Shown: positions 37,612 to 52,600 of the stretch, piece by piece
Numbering within the stretch: the stretch's first letter is position 1
Layout: each line of letters begins with the position of its first letter
Assembly: GCA_022432975.1 (NCBI GenBank)
Contig: CM039508.1
Location: 13,282,282-13,346,281, forward strand
Origin: Begonia masoniana
Taxonomy: Eukaryota; Streptophyta; Magnoliopsida; Cucurbitales; Begoniaceae
DNA: 64,000 nucleotides
Reading direction: 5' to 3'
Position numbers and translations under genes: made by a program
The notes under the pieces: generated by a model
Told to the model about the DNA's origin: nothing
Database searches by the model: none
What the model saw: the letters and a program-made list of their open reading frames with translations, nothing else

Positions 37612-40600
37612 AAATGAGGTTGAGTGTTACATGACTTGTGGTTAGAAACTAAGTTAACCATTTCACATTCAAGGTTTTAACTTTAAGTGATGAGAACGAC
37701 GTGTATTTAGGGCCCAACAACCTTATTGGACGCGTAATTAAGACAAAGTAATGCGTTTGATGAAGTATAAGAAACTTCACTTGGATCGATTTGTTCCAAA
37801 AGAGTTGAACGTATCAAGCAAATAAGGTTGAGTGTTACATGACTTGTGTTTAGAAACTAAGTTATCAATTTTGACATTCAAGGTTTTAACATGAAGTGAT
37901 GAGAACAACGAGTATTGAGGGCCCAGTAAGCTTCATGGACGCGTAATTAAGACTTAGTAATACATTTGATGACGTATAAGAAACATCACTTGGATCGATT
38001 TGTTCCAAAAGAGCTGAACGTATCAAGCAAATGGGGTTGAGTGTTACATGACTTGTGGTTAGAAACTAAGTTATCCATTTCACATTCAAGGTTTTAACTT
38101 GAAGTGATGAGAACTACGTGTATTGAGCGCCCAACACCCTTTATGGACGCGTAATTAAGAATTAGTAATGCATTTGATGAATTATAAGAAACTTCACTTG
38201 GATCGATTTGTTCCAAAAAAGCTGAACGTATCATGCAAATAAGGTTGAGTGTTACATGACTTGTGGTTAGAAACTAAGTTGTCCATTTCACATTCAACGT
38301 TTTAACTTGAAGTAATGAGAACGACATGTATTGAGGGCTCAACAACCTTCATGGACGCATAATTTAGACCTAGTAATGCATTTGATGAAGTATAAGATAC
38401 TTCACTTGGATCGATTTGTTCCAAAAGAGCTGAACGTATCAAGCAAATGAGATTGAGTGTTACATGAGTTGTTGTTAGAACCTAAGTTATCCATTTCACA
38501 TTCAAGGTTTTAACTTGAAGTTATGAGAACGACGTGTATTGATGGCCCAACAACCTTCACGGATGCGTAATTAAGACTTAGCAATGCGTTTGATGAAATA
38601 TAAGAAACTTCACTTCAATCGATTTGTTCCAAAAGAGTTGAACGTATCAAGCAAATAAGGTTGAGTGTTATATGACTTGTGGTTGGAACCTAAGTTAACC
38701 ATTTCACATTAATGGTTTAAACTTAAAGTGATGAGAACGATGTGTATTGAGGACCCTACAACCTTCATGGACGCGTAATTAAGACTTAGTAATGCGTTTG
38801 ATAAATTATAAGATACTTCACTTGGATCGTTTTGTTCCAAAAGAGCTGAACGTATCAAGCAAATGAGATTGAGTGTTACATGAGTCGTTGTTAGAACCTA
38901 AGTTATCCATTTCACATTCAAGGTTTTAACTTGAAGTGATGAGAACGACGTGTATTGAGGGCCCAACAACCTTCATGGACACGTAATTAAGACTTAGTAA
39001 TGCATTTGATGAAGTATAAGATACTTCACTTGGATCGATTTGTTCCAAAAGAGCTGAACGTATCAAACAAATGAGATTGAGTGTTACATGAGTTGTTGTT
39101 AATTTATCCATTTCACATTCAAGGTTTTAACTTGAAGTGATGAGAATTACGTGTATTGAGGACCCAACAACCTTCATGGACGCGTAATTAAGACTTAGTA
39201 ATGCGTTTAATGAACTATAATAAACTTCGCTTGGATCGATTTGTTCCAAAATAGCTGAACGTATCATGCAAATGAGGTTGAGTGTGACATGACTTCTGGT
39301 TAGAACCTAAGTTATCCATTTCACATTCAAGGTTTTAACTTGAAGTGATGAGAACGACGTGTACTAAGGACCAACAACTTTCATGGATGCGTAATTAAGA
39401 CTTAGTAATGCGTTTGTTGAAGTATTAGAAACTTCACTAGGATCGATTTGTTCCAAAAGAGCTGAACGTATCAAGCAAATGAGGTTGAGTGTTACTTGAC
39501 TTTTGGTTAGAACCTAAGTTATCCATTTCACATTCAAGGTTTTAACTTGAAGTTATGAGAACGACGTGTAATGATGGCCCAACAACCTTCACGGACGCGT
39601 AATTAAGACTTAGCAATGCGTTTGATGAAATATAAAAAACTTCACTTCAATCGATTTGTTCCGAAAGAGTTGAACGTATCAAGCAAATAAGGTTGAGTGT
39701 TATATGACTTGTGGTTGGAACCTAAGTTATCCATTTCACATTGGAGGTTTTAACTTGATGTGATGAGAACGATGTGTATTGAGGACCCTACAACCTTCAT
39801 GGACGCGTAATTGAGACCTAGTAAAACGTTTGATGAAGTATAAGATACTTCACTTGGATCGATTTGTTCCGAATGTGCTAAACGTATCAAGCAAATGGGG
39901 TTGAGTGTTACATGACTTGTGGATAGAAACTAAGTTATCCATTTCACATTCACGGTTTTAACTTGAAGTGATGAGAACGACATGTATTAAGGGCCCAACA
40001 ACCTTAATGGATGCGTAATTAAGACTTAGTAATGCGTTTGATGATGTATAAGAAACTTCACTTGAATCGATTTGTTCCAAAAGAGCCGAATGTGCCAAGC
40101 AAATGAGGTTGAGTATTACATGACTTGTGGTTAGAAACTAAGTTATCCATTTCACATTCAAGGTGTTAACCTGAAGTGATGAGAACGACGTATATTGAGG
40201 GCTCAACACCCTTTATGGACGCGTAATTAAGACTTTGTAATGCATTTGATGAAGTATAAGAAACTTCACTTTAATCGATTTGTTCCAAAAGAGTTGAACG
40301 TATCAAGCAAATAAGGTTGAATGTTACATGACTTGTAGTTGGAACCTAAGTTATCCATTTAACATTAAAGATTTTAACTTGAAGTGATAAGAACGACGTG
40401 TATTGAGGGCCCAACAACCTTTATGGACGCGTAATTAAGACTTAGTAATGCGTTTGATGAAGTATAAGAAACTTCACTTCCATCGATTTGTTCCAAAAGA
40501 GCTGAACGTATCAAGCAAATGAGGTTGAGTGTTACATGAGTTTCTGTTAGAACCTAAGTTATCCATTTCACATTCAATGTTTTAACTTGAAGTGATGAGA

Positions 40601-43600
40601 ACGATGTGTATTGAGGACCCAACAACCTTCATGGACGCGTAATTAAGACTTAGTAATGCGTTTGATGAAGTATAAAAAACTTCACTTGGATCGATTTGTT
40701 CTAAAAGAGATGAACGTATCAAGCAAATGAGGTTGAGTGTTACATGACTAGTGGTTAGAACCTAAGTTATTCAATTCATATTTAAGTTTTTAACTTGAAG
40801 TGATGAGAACGACGTGTATTGGGGGTCAAACAACCTTCATGGACGCATAATTAAGACTTAGTAATGCGTTTGATGAAGTATAAGAAACTTCACTTCGATC
40901 GATTGTTTCTAAAAGAGCTGAACGTATCAAGCAAATGAGGTTGAGTGTTACACGACTTGTGGTTAGAAACTAAGTTAACCATTTCACATTCAAGGTTTTA
41001 ACTTTAAGTGATGAGAACGACGTGTATTTAGGGCCCAACAACCTTATTGGACGCGTAATTAAGACAATGTAATGTGTTAGACGAAGTATAAGAAACTTCA
41101 CTTGTATCGATTTGTTCCAAAAGGGTTGAACGTATCAAGCAAAAAAGGTTGAGTGTTACATGACTTGTGTTTAGAAACTAAGTTATCAATTTTGACATTC
41201 AAGGTTTTAACATGAAGTGATGAGAACTACGAATATTGAGGGCCCAATAACCTTCATGGACACGTAATTAAGACTTAGTAATACATTTGATGACGTATAA
41301 GAAACTTCACTTGGATCGATTTGTTCCAAAAGAGCTGAACGTATCAAGCAAATGGGGTTGAGTGTTACATGACTTGTGATTAGAAACTAAGTACTCCATT
41401 TCACATTCAAGGTTTTAACTTGAAGTGATGAGAACTACTTGTATTGAGGGCCCAACACCCTTTATGGACGCGTAATTAAGACTTAGTAATGCATTTGATG
41501 AAGTATAAGAAACTTCACTTGGATCGATTTTTTCCAAAAGAGCCGAACGTATCAAGCAAATAAGGTTGAGTGTTACATGACTTGTGGTTAGAAACTAAGT
41601 TATTCATTTCACATTCAACGTTTTAACTTGAAGTGTTGAGAACGACGTGTATTGAGGGCTCAACAACCTTCATCGACGCGTAATTAAGACTTAGTAATAC
41701 ATTTGATGAAGTATAAGATACTTCACTTGGATCGATTTGTTACAAAAGAGCTGAACGTATTAAGCAAATGAGATTGAGTGTTACATGAGTTGTTGTTAGA
41801 ACCAAAGTTATCCATTTCACTTTCAAGGTTTTAACCTGAACTGATGAGAACGACGTGTATTGAGGGCCCAAAAACCTTCATGGACGCGAAATTAAGACTT
41901 AGTAATGCGTTTGATGAAGTATAAGAAACTTCACTTCAATCGATTTGTTCCAAAAGAGTTGAACGTATCAAGCAAATAAGGTTGAGTGTTACATGACTTG
42001 TGGTTGGAACCTAAGTTATCCATTTCACATTAAAGGTTTAAACTTAAAGTGAGGAGAACAATGTGTATTGAGGACCCTACAACCTTCATGGACGCGTAAT
42101 TATGACTTAGTAATGCTTTTGATAAATTATAAGATACTTCACTTGGATCGATTTGTTCTAAAAGAGCTGAACGTATCAAGCAAATGAGATTGAGTGTTAC
42201 ATGAGTCGTTTTTAGAACCTAAATTATCCATTTCACATTCAAGGTTTTAACTTGAAGTGATGAGAACGACGTGTATTGAGGGCCCAACAACCTTCATGGA
42301 CGCGTAATTAAGACTTACTAATGCGTTTGTTGAAGTATAAGAAACTTCACTTCAATCGATTTGTTCCAAAAGAGTTGAACGTATCAAGCAAATAAGGTTG
42401 AGTGTTACATGACTTGTGGTTAGAACCTAAGTTATCCATTTCACATTCAAGGTTTTAACTTGAGGTGATGAGAACGACGTGTATTGAGGACCCAACAACC
42501 TTCATGGACGCATAATTAATATTTAGTAATGCGTTTGATGAAGTATAATAAACTTCGCTTGGATGGATTTGTTCCAAAAGTGTTGAACATATAAAGCAAA
42601 TGAGGTTAAGTGTTACATGACTTGTAATTAGAAACTAAGTTATCCATTTCACATTCAAGGTTTTAACTTGAAGTGATGAGAACGACGAGTATTGAGGGCC
42701 CAATAACCTACATGGACGCGTAATTAAGACTTAGTAATGCATTTGATGACGTATAAGAAACTTCACTTCAATCGATCTGTTCTAAAAGAGGTGAACGTAT
42801 CAAGCAACTAAGGTTGAGTGTTACATGACTTGTGATTAGAACCTAAGTTATCCATTTCACATTCAAGGTTTTAACTTGAAGTGATGAGAACGACGTGTAT
42901 TCAGGACCCAACAACCTTCATGGACGCATAATTAAGATTTAGTAATGCGTTTGATGAAGTATAATAAACTTCTCTTGGATCGATTTGTTCCAAAAGTGTT
43001 GAACGTATAAAGCAAATGAGGTTAAGTGTTACATGACTTGTGTTAAGAAACTAAGTTATCCATTTCACATTCAAGGTTTTAACTTGAAGTGATGAGAACG
43101 ACGAGTATTGAGGGCCCAATAACCTTCATGGACGCGTAATTAAGACTTAGTAATGCATTTGATGACGTATAAGAAACTTCACTTCAATCGATCTATTCTA
43201 AAAGAGGTGAACGTATCAAGCAACTAAGGTTGAGTGTTACATGACTTGTGATTAGAACCTAAGTTATCCATTTCACATTCAAGGTTTTAACTTGAAGTGA
43301 TGAGAACGACGTGTATTGAGTACCCAATAACCTTCATGGACGCGTAATCAAGACTTAGTAATGTGTTTGATGAAGTATAATAAACTTCGCTTTGATCGAT
43401 TTGTTCCAAAAGAGCTGAACGTATCAAGCAAATGAGGTTGAGTGTTACATGACTTGTGTTTGGAAACTAAGTTATCCATTTCACATTCAAGGTTTTAACT
43501 TGAAGTGTTGACAATGACATGTATTGAGGGCCCAATAACCTTCATGGATGCGTAATTAAGACTTAGTAATGCGTTTGATGAAGTATAAGGAACTTCATTT

Positions 43601-46600
43601 GGATCGATTTTTTCCAAAAGAGCTGAACGTATCAAGCAAATGAGCTTGAGTGTTACATGACTTGTGGTCGGAAACTAAGTTATCCATTTCACATTCAATG
43701 TTTTAACTTGAAGTAAAAAGAACAACATGTATTGAGGGCCCAACAACCTTCAAGGATGCGTAATTAAGACATAGTAATGCGTTTGATGAAGTATAAGAAA
43801 CTTCACTTAAATCGATTTGTTATAAAAGTGCTGAACGTATCAAGCAAATGAGGTTGAGTGTTACATGACTTAAGGTTAGAACCTAAGTTATCCAATTCAT
43901 ATTCAAGTTTTTAACTTGATGTTTATTGTTACATGACTAGTGGTAAGAAACTAAGTTATCCATTTCACATTCAAGGTTTTAGCTTGAAGTGATGAGAACG
44001 ACGTATCAAGCAAATAAGGTTTAGTGTTACATGACTTGTGGTTAGAACCTAAGTTATCTATTTCACATTTAAGTTTTTAACTTGAAGTGAAGAAAACGAC
44101 GTGTATTGAGGACACAACAACCTTCATGGACACGTAATTAAGACTTAGTAATGCGTTTGATAAAGTATAAGAAACTTCACTTGAATCGGTTTGTTCCAAA
44201 AGTGCTGAACGTATCAACCAAATGAGGTTGAGTGTTACATGACTTGTGGTAAGAAACTAAATTATCCATTTCACATTCATGGTTTTAACTTGAACTGATG
44301 AGAACGACGTGTATTGAGGGCACAACAATCTTTATGGACGGGTAATTAAGACTTAGTAATGCATTTGATGAAGTATAAGATACTTCACTTTGATCGATTT
44401 GTTCCAAAAAAGCTGAACGTATCAAGCAATTGAGATTTAGTGTTACATGAGTTGTTGTTAGAACCTCAGTTATCCATTTCACATTCAACGTTTTAACTTG
44501 AAGTGATGAGAGTGACGTGTATTGAGGAACCAACAACCCTCATGGACACGTAATTAAGACTTAGAAATGCGTTTGATGAAGTATAATAAACTTCGCTTGG
44601 ATCGATTTGTTCCAAAAGAGCTGAACGTATCAAGCAAATGAGGTTGAGTGTTACAGGATTTGTGTTTAGAAATTAAGTTATCCATTTCACATTCAAGGTT
44701 TTAACTTGAAGTGATGAGAACGACGTGTATTGAGGGCCCAACAACCTTCAAGGACACGTAATTAAGACTTAGTAATGCGTTTGATGAAGTATAAGAAACT
44801 TCACTTGAATCGATTTGTTATGAAAGAGCTGAACGTATCAAGCAAATGAGGTTGAGTGTTACATGACTTAAGGTTAGAACCTAAGTTCTCCTATTCACAT
44901 TCAAGTTTTTAACTTGATGTTTATTGTTACATGACTAGTGGTAAGAAACTAAGTTATCCATTTCACATTCAAGGTTTTAGCTTGAAGTGATGAGAACGAC
45001 GTGTATTGACGACCCAAAAACCTTCATGGACGCGTAATTAAGACTTAGTAATGCATTTGATGAAGCATAAGAAACTTCACTTGGATCGATTTGTTCCAAA
45101 ATAGCTAAACCTATCAAGCAAATGAGTTTGAGTGTTACATGACTTGTGGTTAGAAACTAAGTTATCCATTTCACATTCAAGGTTTTAACTTGAAGTGATG
45201 AGAACGACGTGTATTGAGGGCACAAGAATCTTTATGGACGCGTAATTTAGACTTAGTAAGGCATTTGATGAAGTATAAGAAACTTCACTTGGATCGATTT
45301 GTTCCAAAAGAGCTGAACGTATTAAGCAAATGAGGTTGATTGTTACAAGACTTGTGGTTAGAACTTAAGTTATTTAATTCACATTCAAGTTTTTAACTTG
45401 AAGTGATGAAAACGATATGTATTGAGTGCCCAATAACCTTCATGGACGCGTAATTAAGACTTTGTAATGCGTTTGATGGAGTATAAGATACTTCATTTCA
45501 TTCGATTTGTTCCAAAAAAGTTGAACGTATCAAGCAAATAAGGTTGAGTGTTACATGACTTGTGGTTAGAACCTAAATTATCCATTTCACATTCAAGGTT
45601 TTAACTCAAAGTGATGAGAATGACGTGTATTGAGGACCCAACAACCTTCATGGACGCGTAATTAAGACTTACTAATGCGTTTGATGAAAAATATGAAACT
45701 TCACTTCAATCGATTCGTTATGAAAGAGTTGAACGTATCAAGCAAATAAGGTTGAGTGTTATATGACTTGTGGTTAGAAACTAAGTTATCCATTTCACAG
45801 TTCAATGTTTAACTTGAAGTGATGAGAACGACGTGTATTGAGGACCCAACAACCTTCATGGACGCGTAATTAAGACTTACTAATGCCGTTTGATGAAGTA
45901 TAAGAAACTTCCTTGGATCGATTTGTTCCAAAAGAGCTGAACGTATCAAGCAAATGAGGTTGAGTGTTACATGACTTGTGGTTAGAAACTAAGTTATCCA
46001 TTTCACATTCAGGTTTAACTTGAAGTGATGAGAACGACGTGTATTGAGGGCCCAACAACCTTCATGGACGCGTAAGTTAAGACTTAGTAATGCATTTGAT
46101 GAAGTATAAGAACTTCACTTGGATCGGTTTGTTCCAAAAGAGCTGAACGTATCAAGCAAATGAGGTTGAGTGTTACATGACTTGTGGTTAGAAACTAAGT
46201 TATCCATTTCACATTCAATGTTTTAACTTGAAGTGATGAGAACGACGTGTATTGAGGGCCCAACAACCTTATGGACGCGTAGTAGAGACTTAGTAATGCA
46301 GTTGATGAATGTATAGATACTTCACTTGGATCGATTTGTTCCAAAAGAGCTGAACGTATCAAGCAAATGAGGTTGAGTGTTACATACTTGTGGTTGAACA
46401 AAGTCATCCATTTCACATTCAAGGTTTAAGCTTGAGGTGAGAGACGACGTGTATTGAGTACCCAACAACCCTTCTTGGGACGCGTAAGTAGACTTAGTAA
46501 TGCGTTTGATGAAGTAGAAGAAACTTCACTTGGATCTATTTGTTCCAAAAGAGCTGAACGTATCAAGCAATGAGGTTGAGTGTTATAGGACGTGGGGTTA

Positions 46601-49600
46601 TAACTAAGTTATTCTATTCACATTCAATGTTTTAACTTGAAGTCATTAGAACGACTTGTAATTGAGGGCCCAACAACCTTTATGGACGCGTAATGTTGAG
46701 ACTTAGGTTAATGCATTTGATGAAGTATAAGAATACTCACTTGAATCGATTTGTTCCAAAAAAGCTGAACGTATCAAAGCAAATGAGGTTGAGTTTTGCA
46801 TGAGTTTTTGGTTAAAACCTAAGTTATCCATTCACAATTCAAAGGTTTAACTTAAAGAGATGAGAACGACTTGTATTGAGGACCCAACAACCTTCATGGA
46901 CGCATAATTAATATTTAGTAATGCGTTTGATGAAGTATAAGAAACTTCACTTGGATCGATTTGTTCCAAAAGTGTTGAACATATAAAGCAAATGAGGTTA
47001 AGTGTTACATGACTTGTAATTAGAAACTAAGTTATCCATTTCACATTCAAGGTTTTAACTTGAAGTGATGAGAACGACGTGTATTGAGGGCCCAATAACC
47101 TTCATGGACGCGTAATTAAGACTTAGTAATGCATTTGATGACGTATAAGAAACTTCACTTCAATCGATCTGTTCTAAAAGAGGTGAACGTATCAAGCAAC
47201 TAAGGTTGAGTGTTACATGACTTGTGATTAGAACCTAAGTTATCCATTTCACATTCAAGGTTTTAACTTGAAGTGATGAGAACGACGTGTATTGAGGACC
47301 CAACAACCTTCATGGACGCGTAATTAAGACTTAGTAATGCATTTGATGACGTATAAGAAACTTCACTTGGATCGATTTTTTCCAAAAGAGCTGAACGTAT
47401 CAAGCAAATGAGGTTAAGTGTTACATGACTTGTGATTAGAACCTAAGTTATCCATTTCACATTCAAGGTTTTAACTTGAAGTGATGAGAACGACGAGTAT
47501 TGAGGGCCCAATAACCTTCATGGACGCGTAATTAAGACTTAGTAATGCATTTGATGACGTATAAGAAACTTCACTTCAATCGATCTATTCTAAAAGAGGT
47601 GAACGTATCAAGCAACTAAGGTTGAGTGTTACATGACTTGTGATTAGAACCTAAGTTATCCATTTCACATTCAAGGTTTTAACTTGAAGTGATGAGAACG
47701 ACGTGTATTGAGGGCCCAATAACCTTCATGGACGCGTAATTAAGACTTAGTAATGCGTTTGATGAAGTATAATAAACTTCGCTTTGATCGATTTGTTCCA
47801 AAAGAGCTGAACGTATCAAGCAAATAAGGTTGAGTGTTACATGACTTGTGGTTAGAAACTAAGTTATCCATTTCACATTCAAGGTTTTAACTTGAAGTGT
47901 TGACAATGACATGTATTGAGGGCCCAATAACCTTCATGGACGCGTAATTAAGACTTAGTAATGCGTTTGATGAAGTATAATAAACTTCGCTTTGATCGAT
48001 TTGTTCCAAAAGAGCTGAACGTATCAAGCAAATGAGGTTGAGTGTTACATGACTTGTGGTCGGAAACTAAGTTATCCATTTCACATCAAGGTTTTAACTT
48101 GAAGTGATGAGAACGACGTGTATTGAGGGCCCAACAACCTTCATGGACGCGTAATTAAGACTTAGTAATGCGTTTGATGAAGTATAAGAAACTTCACTTA
48201 AATCGATTTGTTATAAAAGTGCTGAACGTATCAAGCAAATGAGGTTGAGTGTTACATGACTTGTGGTTAGAACCTAAGTTATCCATTTCACATTCAAGGT
48301 TTTAACTTGATGTTTATTGTTACATGACTTGTGGTTAGAAACTAAGTTATCCATTTCACATTCAAGGTTTTAGCTTGAAGTGATGAGAACGACGTATCAA
48401 GCAAATAAGGTTGAGTGTTACATGACTTGTGGTTAGAACCTAAGTTATCCATTCACATTCAAGGTTTTAACTTGAGTGATGAGAACGACGTGTATTGAGG
48501 ACCCAACAACCTTCATGGACGCGTAATTAAGACTTAGTAATGCGTTTGATGAAGTATAAGAAACTTCACTTGGATCGATTTGTTCCAAAAGAGCTGAACG
48601 TATCAAGCAAATGAGGTTGAGTGTTACATGACTTGTGGTTAGAAACTAAGTTATCCATTTCACATTCAAGGTTTTAACTTGAAGTGATGAGAACGACGTG
48701 TATTGAGGGCCCAACAACCTTCATGGACGCGTAATTAAGACTTAGTAATGCGTTTGATGAAGTATAAGATACTTCACTTGGATCGATTTGTTCCAAAAAA
48801 GCTGAACGTATCAAGCAAATGAGGTTGAGTGTTACATGACTTGTGGTTAGAACCTAAGTTATCCATTTCACATTCAAGGTTTTAACTTGAAGTGATGAGA
48901 ACGACGTGTATTGAGGACCCAACAACCTTCATGGACGCGTATTAAGACTTAGTAATGCGTTTGATGAAGTATAAGAAACTTCACTTGGATCGATTTTTTC
49001 CAAAAGAGCTGAACGTATCAAGCAAATGAGGTTGAGTGTTACATGACTTGTGGTTAGAAACTAAGTTATCCATTTCACATTCAAGTTTTTAACTTGAAGT
49101 GATGAGAACGACGTGTATTGAGGACCCAACAACCTTCATGGACGCGTAATTAAGACTTAGTAATGCGTTTGATGAAGTATAAGAAACTTCACTTGGATCG
49201 ATTTGTTCCAAAAGAGCTGAACGTATCAAGCAAATGAGGTTGAGTGTTACATGACTTGTGGTCGGAAACTAAGTTATCCATTTCACATTCAAGGTTTTAA
49301 CTTGAAGTGATGAGAACGACGTGTATTGAGGGCCCAACAACCTTCATGGACGCGTAATTAAGACTTAGTAATGCGTTTGATGAAGTATAAGAAACTTCAC
49401 TTGGATCGATTTGTTCCAAAAAAGCTGAACGTATCAAGCAAATGAGGTTGAGTGTTACATGACTTAAGGTTAGAACCTAAGTTATCCATTCACATTCAAG
49501 TTTTTAACTTGATGTTTATTGTTACATGACTAGTGGTAAGAAACTAAGTTATCCATTTCACATTCAAGGTTTTAGCTTGAAGTGATGAGAACGACGTGTA

Positions 49601-52600
49601 TTGAGGACCCAACAACCTTCATGGACGCGTAATTAAGACTTAGTAATGCATTTGATGAAGTATAAGAAACTTCACTTGGATCGATTTGTTCCAAAAAAGC
49701 TGAACGTATCAAGCAAATGAGGTTGAGTGTTACATGACTTGTGGTTAGAAACTAAGTTATCCATTCACATTCAAGGTTTTAACTTGAAGTGATGAGAACG
49801 ACGTGTATTGAGGGCCCAACAACCTTCATGGACGCGTAATTAAGACTTAGTAATGCATTTGATGAAGTATAAGAAACTTCACTTGGATCGATTTGTTCCA
49901 AAAGAGCTGAACGTATCAAGCAAATGAGGTTGAGTGTTACATGACTTGTGGTTAGAAACTAAGTTATCCATTTCACATTCAGGTTTTAACTTGAAGTGAT
50001 GAGAACGACGTGTATTGAGGGCCCAACAACCTTCATGGACGCGTAATTAAGACTTAGTAATGCATTTGATGAAGTATAAGAAACTTCACTTGGATCGATT
50101 TTTTCCAAAAGAGCTGAACGTATCAAGCAAATGAGGTTGAGTGTTACATGACTTGTGGTTAGAACCTAAGTTATCCATTTCACATTCAAGTTTTTAACTT
50201 GAAGTGATGAGAACGACGTGTATTGAGGACCCAACAACCTTCATGGACGCGTAATTAAGACTTAGTAATGCGTTTGATGAAGTATAAGAAACTTCACTTG
50301 GATCGATTTGTTCCAAAAAAGCTGAACGTATCAACCAAATGAGGTTGAGTGTTACATGACTTGTGGTAGAACTAAGTTATCCATTCACATTCAAGGTTTT
50401 AACTTGAAGTGATGAGAACGACGTGTATTGAGGGCCCAACAACCTTCATGGACGCGTAATTAAGACTTAGTAATGCATTTGATGAAGTATAAGAAACTTC
50501 ACTTGATCGATTTGTTCCAAAAGAGCTGAACGTATCAAGCAAATGAGGTTGAGTGTTACATGACTTGTGGTTAGAAACTAAGTTATCCATTTCACATTCA
50601 AGTTTTTAACTTGAAGTGATGAGAACGACGTGTATTGAGGGCCCAACAACCTTCATGGACGCGTAATTAAGACTTAGTAATGCGTTTGATGAAGTATAAG
50701 ATACTTCACTTGGATCGATTTGTTCCAAAAGAGCTGAACGTATCAAGCAAATAAGGTTGAGTGTTACATGACTTGTGGTTAGAACCTAAGTTATCCATTC
50801 ACATTCAAGGTTTTAACTTGAAGTGATGAGAACGACGTGTATTGAGGACCCAACAACCTTCATGGACGCGTAATTAAGACTTAGTAATGCGTTTGATGAA
50901 GTATAAGAAACTTCACTTGGATCGATTTGTTCCAAAAGAGCTGAACGTATCAAGCAAATAAGGTTGAGTGTTATATGACTTGTGGTTAGAAACTAAGTTA
51001 TCCATTCACATTCAAGGTTTTAACTTGAAGTGATGAGAACGACGTGTATTGAGGACCCAACAACCTTCATGGACGCGTAATTAAGACTTAGTAATGCGTT
51101 TGATGAAGTATAAGAAACTTCACTTGGATCGATTTGTTCCAAAAGAGCTGAACGTATCAAGCAAATGAGGTTGAGTGTTACATGACTTGTGGTTAGAAAC
51201 TAAGTTATCCATTTCACATCAAGGTTTTAACTTGAAGTGATGAGAACGACGTGTATTGAGGGCCCAACAACCTTCATGGACGCGTAATTAAGACTTAGTA
51301 ATGCGTTTGATGAAGTATAAGAAACTTCACTTGGATCGATTTGTTCCAAAAGAGCTGAACGTATCAAGCAAGTGAGGTTGAGTGTTACATGACTTGTGGT
51401 TAGAAACTAAGTTATCCATTTCACATTCAATGTTTTAACTTGAAGTGATGAGAACGACGTGTATTGAGGACCCAACAACCTTCATGGACGCGTAATTAAG
51501 ACTTAGTAATGCATTTGATGAAGTATAAGAAACTTCACTTGGATCGATTTGTTCCAAAAAAGCTGAACGTATCAAGCAAGTGAGGTTGAGTGTTACATGA
51601 CTTGTGGTTAGAAACTAAGTTATCCATTTCACATTCAAGGTTTCAGCTTGAAGTGATGAGAACGACGTGTATTGAGGACCCAACAACCTTCATGGACGCG
51701 TAATTAAGACTTAGTAATGCGTTTGATGAAGTATAAGAAACTTCACTTGGATCGATTTGTTCCAAAAAAGCTGAACGTATCAAGCAAATGAGGTTGAGTG
51801 TTATATGACTTGTGGTTAGAAACTAAGTTATCCATTTCACATTCAAGTTTTAACTTGAAGTGATGAGAACGACGTGTATTGAGGGCCCAACAACCTTCAT
51901 GGACGCGTAATTAAGACTTAGTAATGCATTTGATGAAGTATAAGAAACTTCACTTGGATCGATTTGTTCCAAAAAAGCTGAACGTATCAAGCAAATGAGG
52001 TTGAGTGTTACATGACTTGTGGTTAGAACCTAAGTTATCCATTTCACATTCAAGGTTTTAACTTGAAGTGATGAGAACGACGTGTATTGAGGGCCCAACA
52101 ACCTTCATGGACGCGTAATTAAGACTTAGTAATGCGTTTGAAAAACTATAAAAAACTTAACTTGGATCGATTTGTTCTAAAACTGCTGAACGTATCAAGC
52201 AAATGAGGTTGAGTGTTACATGACTTGTGATTAGAAACTAAGTTATCCATTCACATTCAAGGTTTTAACTTGAAGTGATGAGAACGACGTGTATTGAGGG
52301 CCCAACAACCTTCATGGACGCGTAATTAAGACTTAGTAATGCGTTTGATGAAGTATAAGAAACTTCACTTGGATCGATTTGTTCCAAAAGAGTTGAACGT
52401 ATCAAGCAAGTGAGGTTGAGTGTTACATGACTTGTGGTTAGAAACTAAGTTATCCATTTCACATTCAAGGTTTTAACTTGAAGTGATGAGAACGACGTGT
52501 ATTGAGGACCCAACAACCTTCATGGACGCGTAATTAAGACTTAGTAATGCATTTGATGAAGTATAAGATACTTCACTTGGATCGATTTGTTCCAAAAGAG

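Noticed and set aside
37245..37634. ORFs reading through TRIM LTRs (peptide [16 protein letters not shown] repeated)
   Set aside because: They are translations of LTR and non-coding internal DNA, present in opposite orientations at 31.8-32.3 kb as well.
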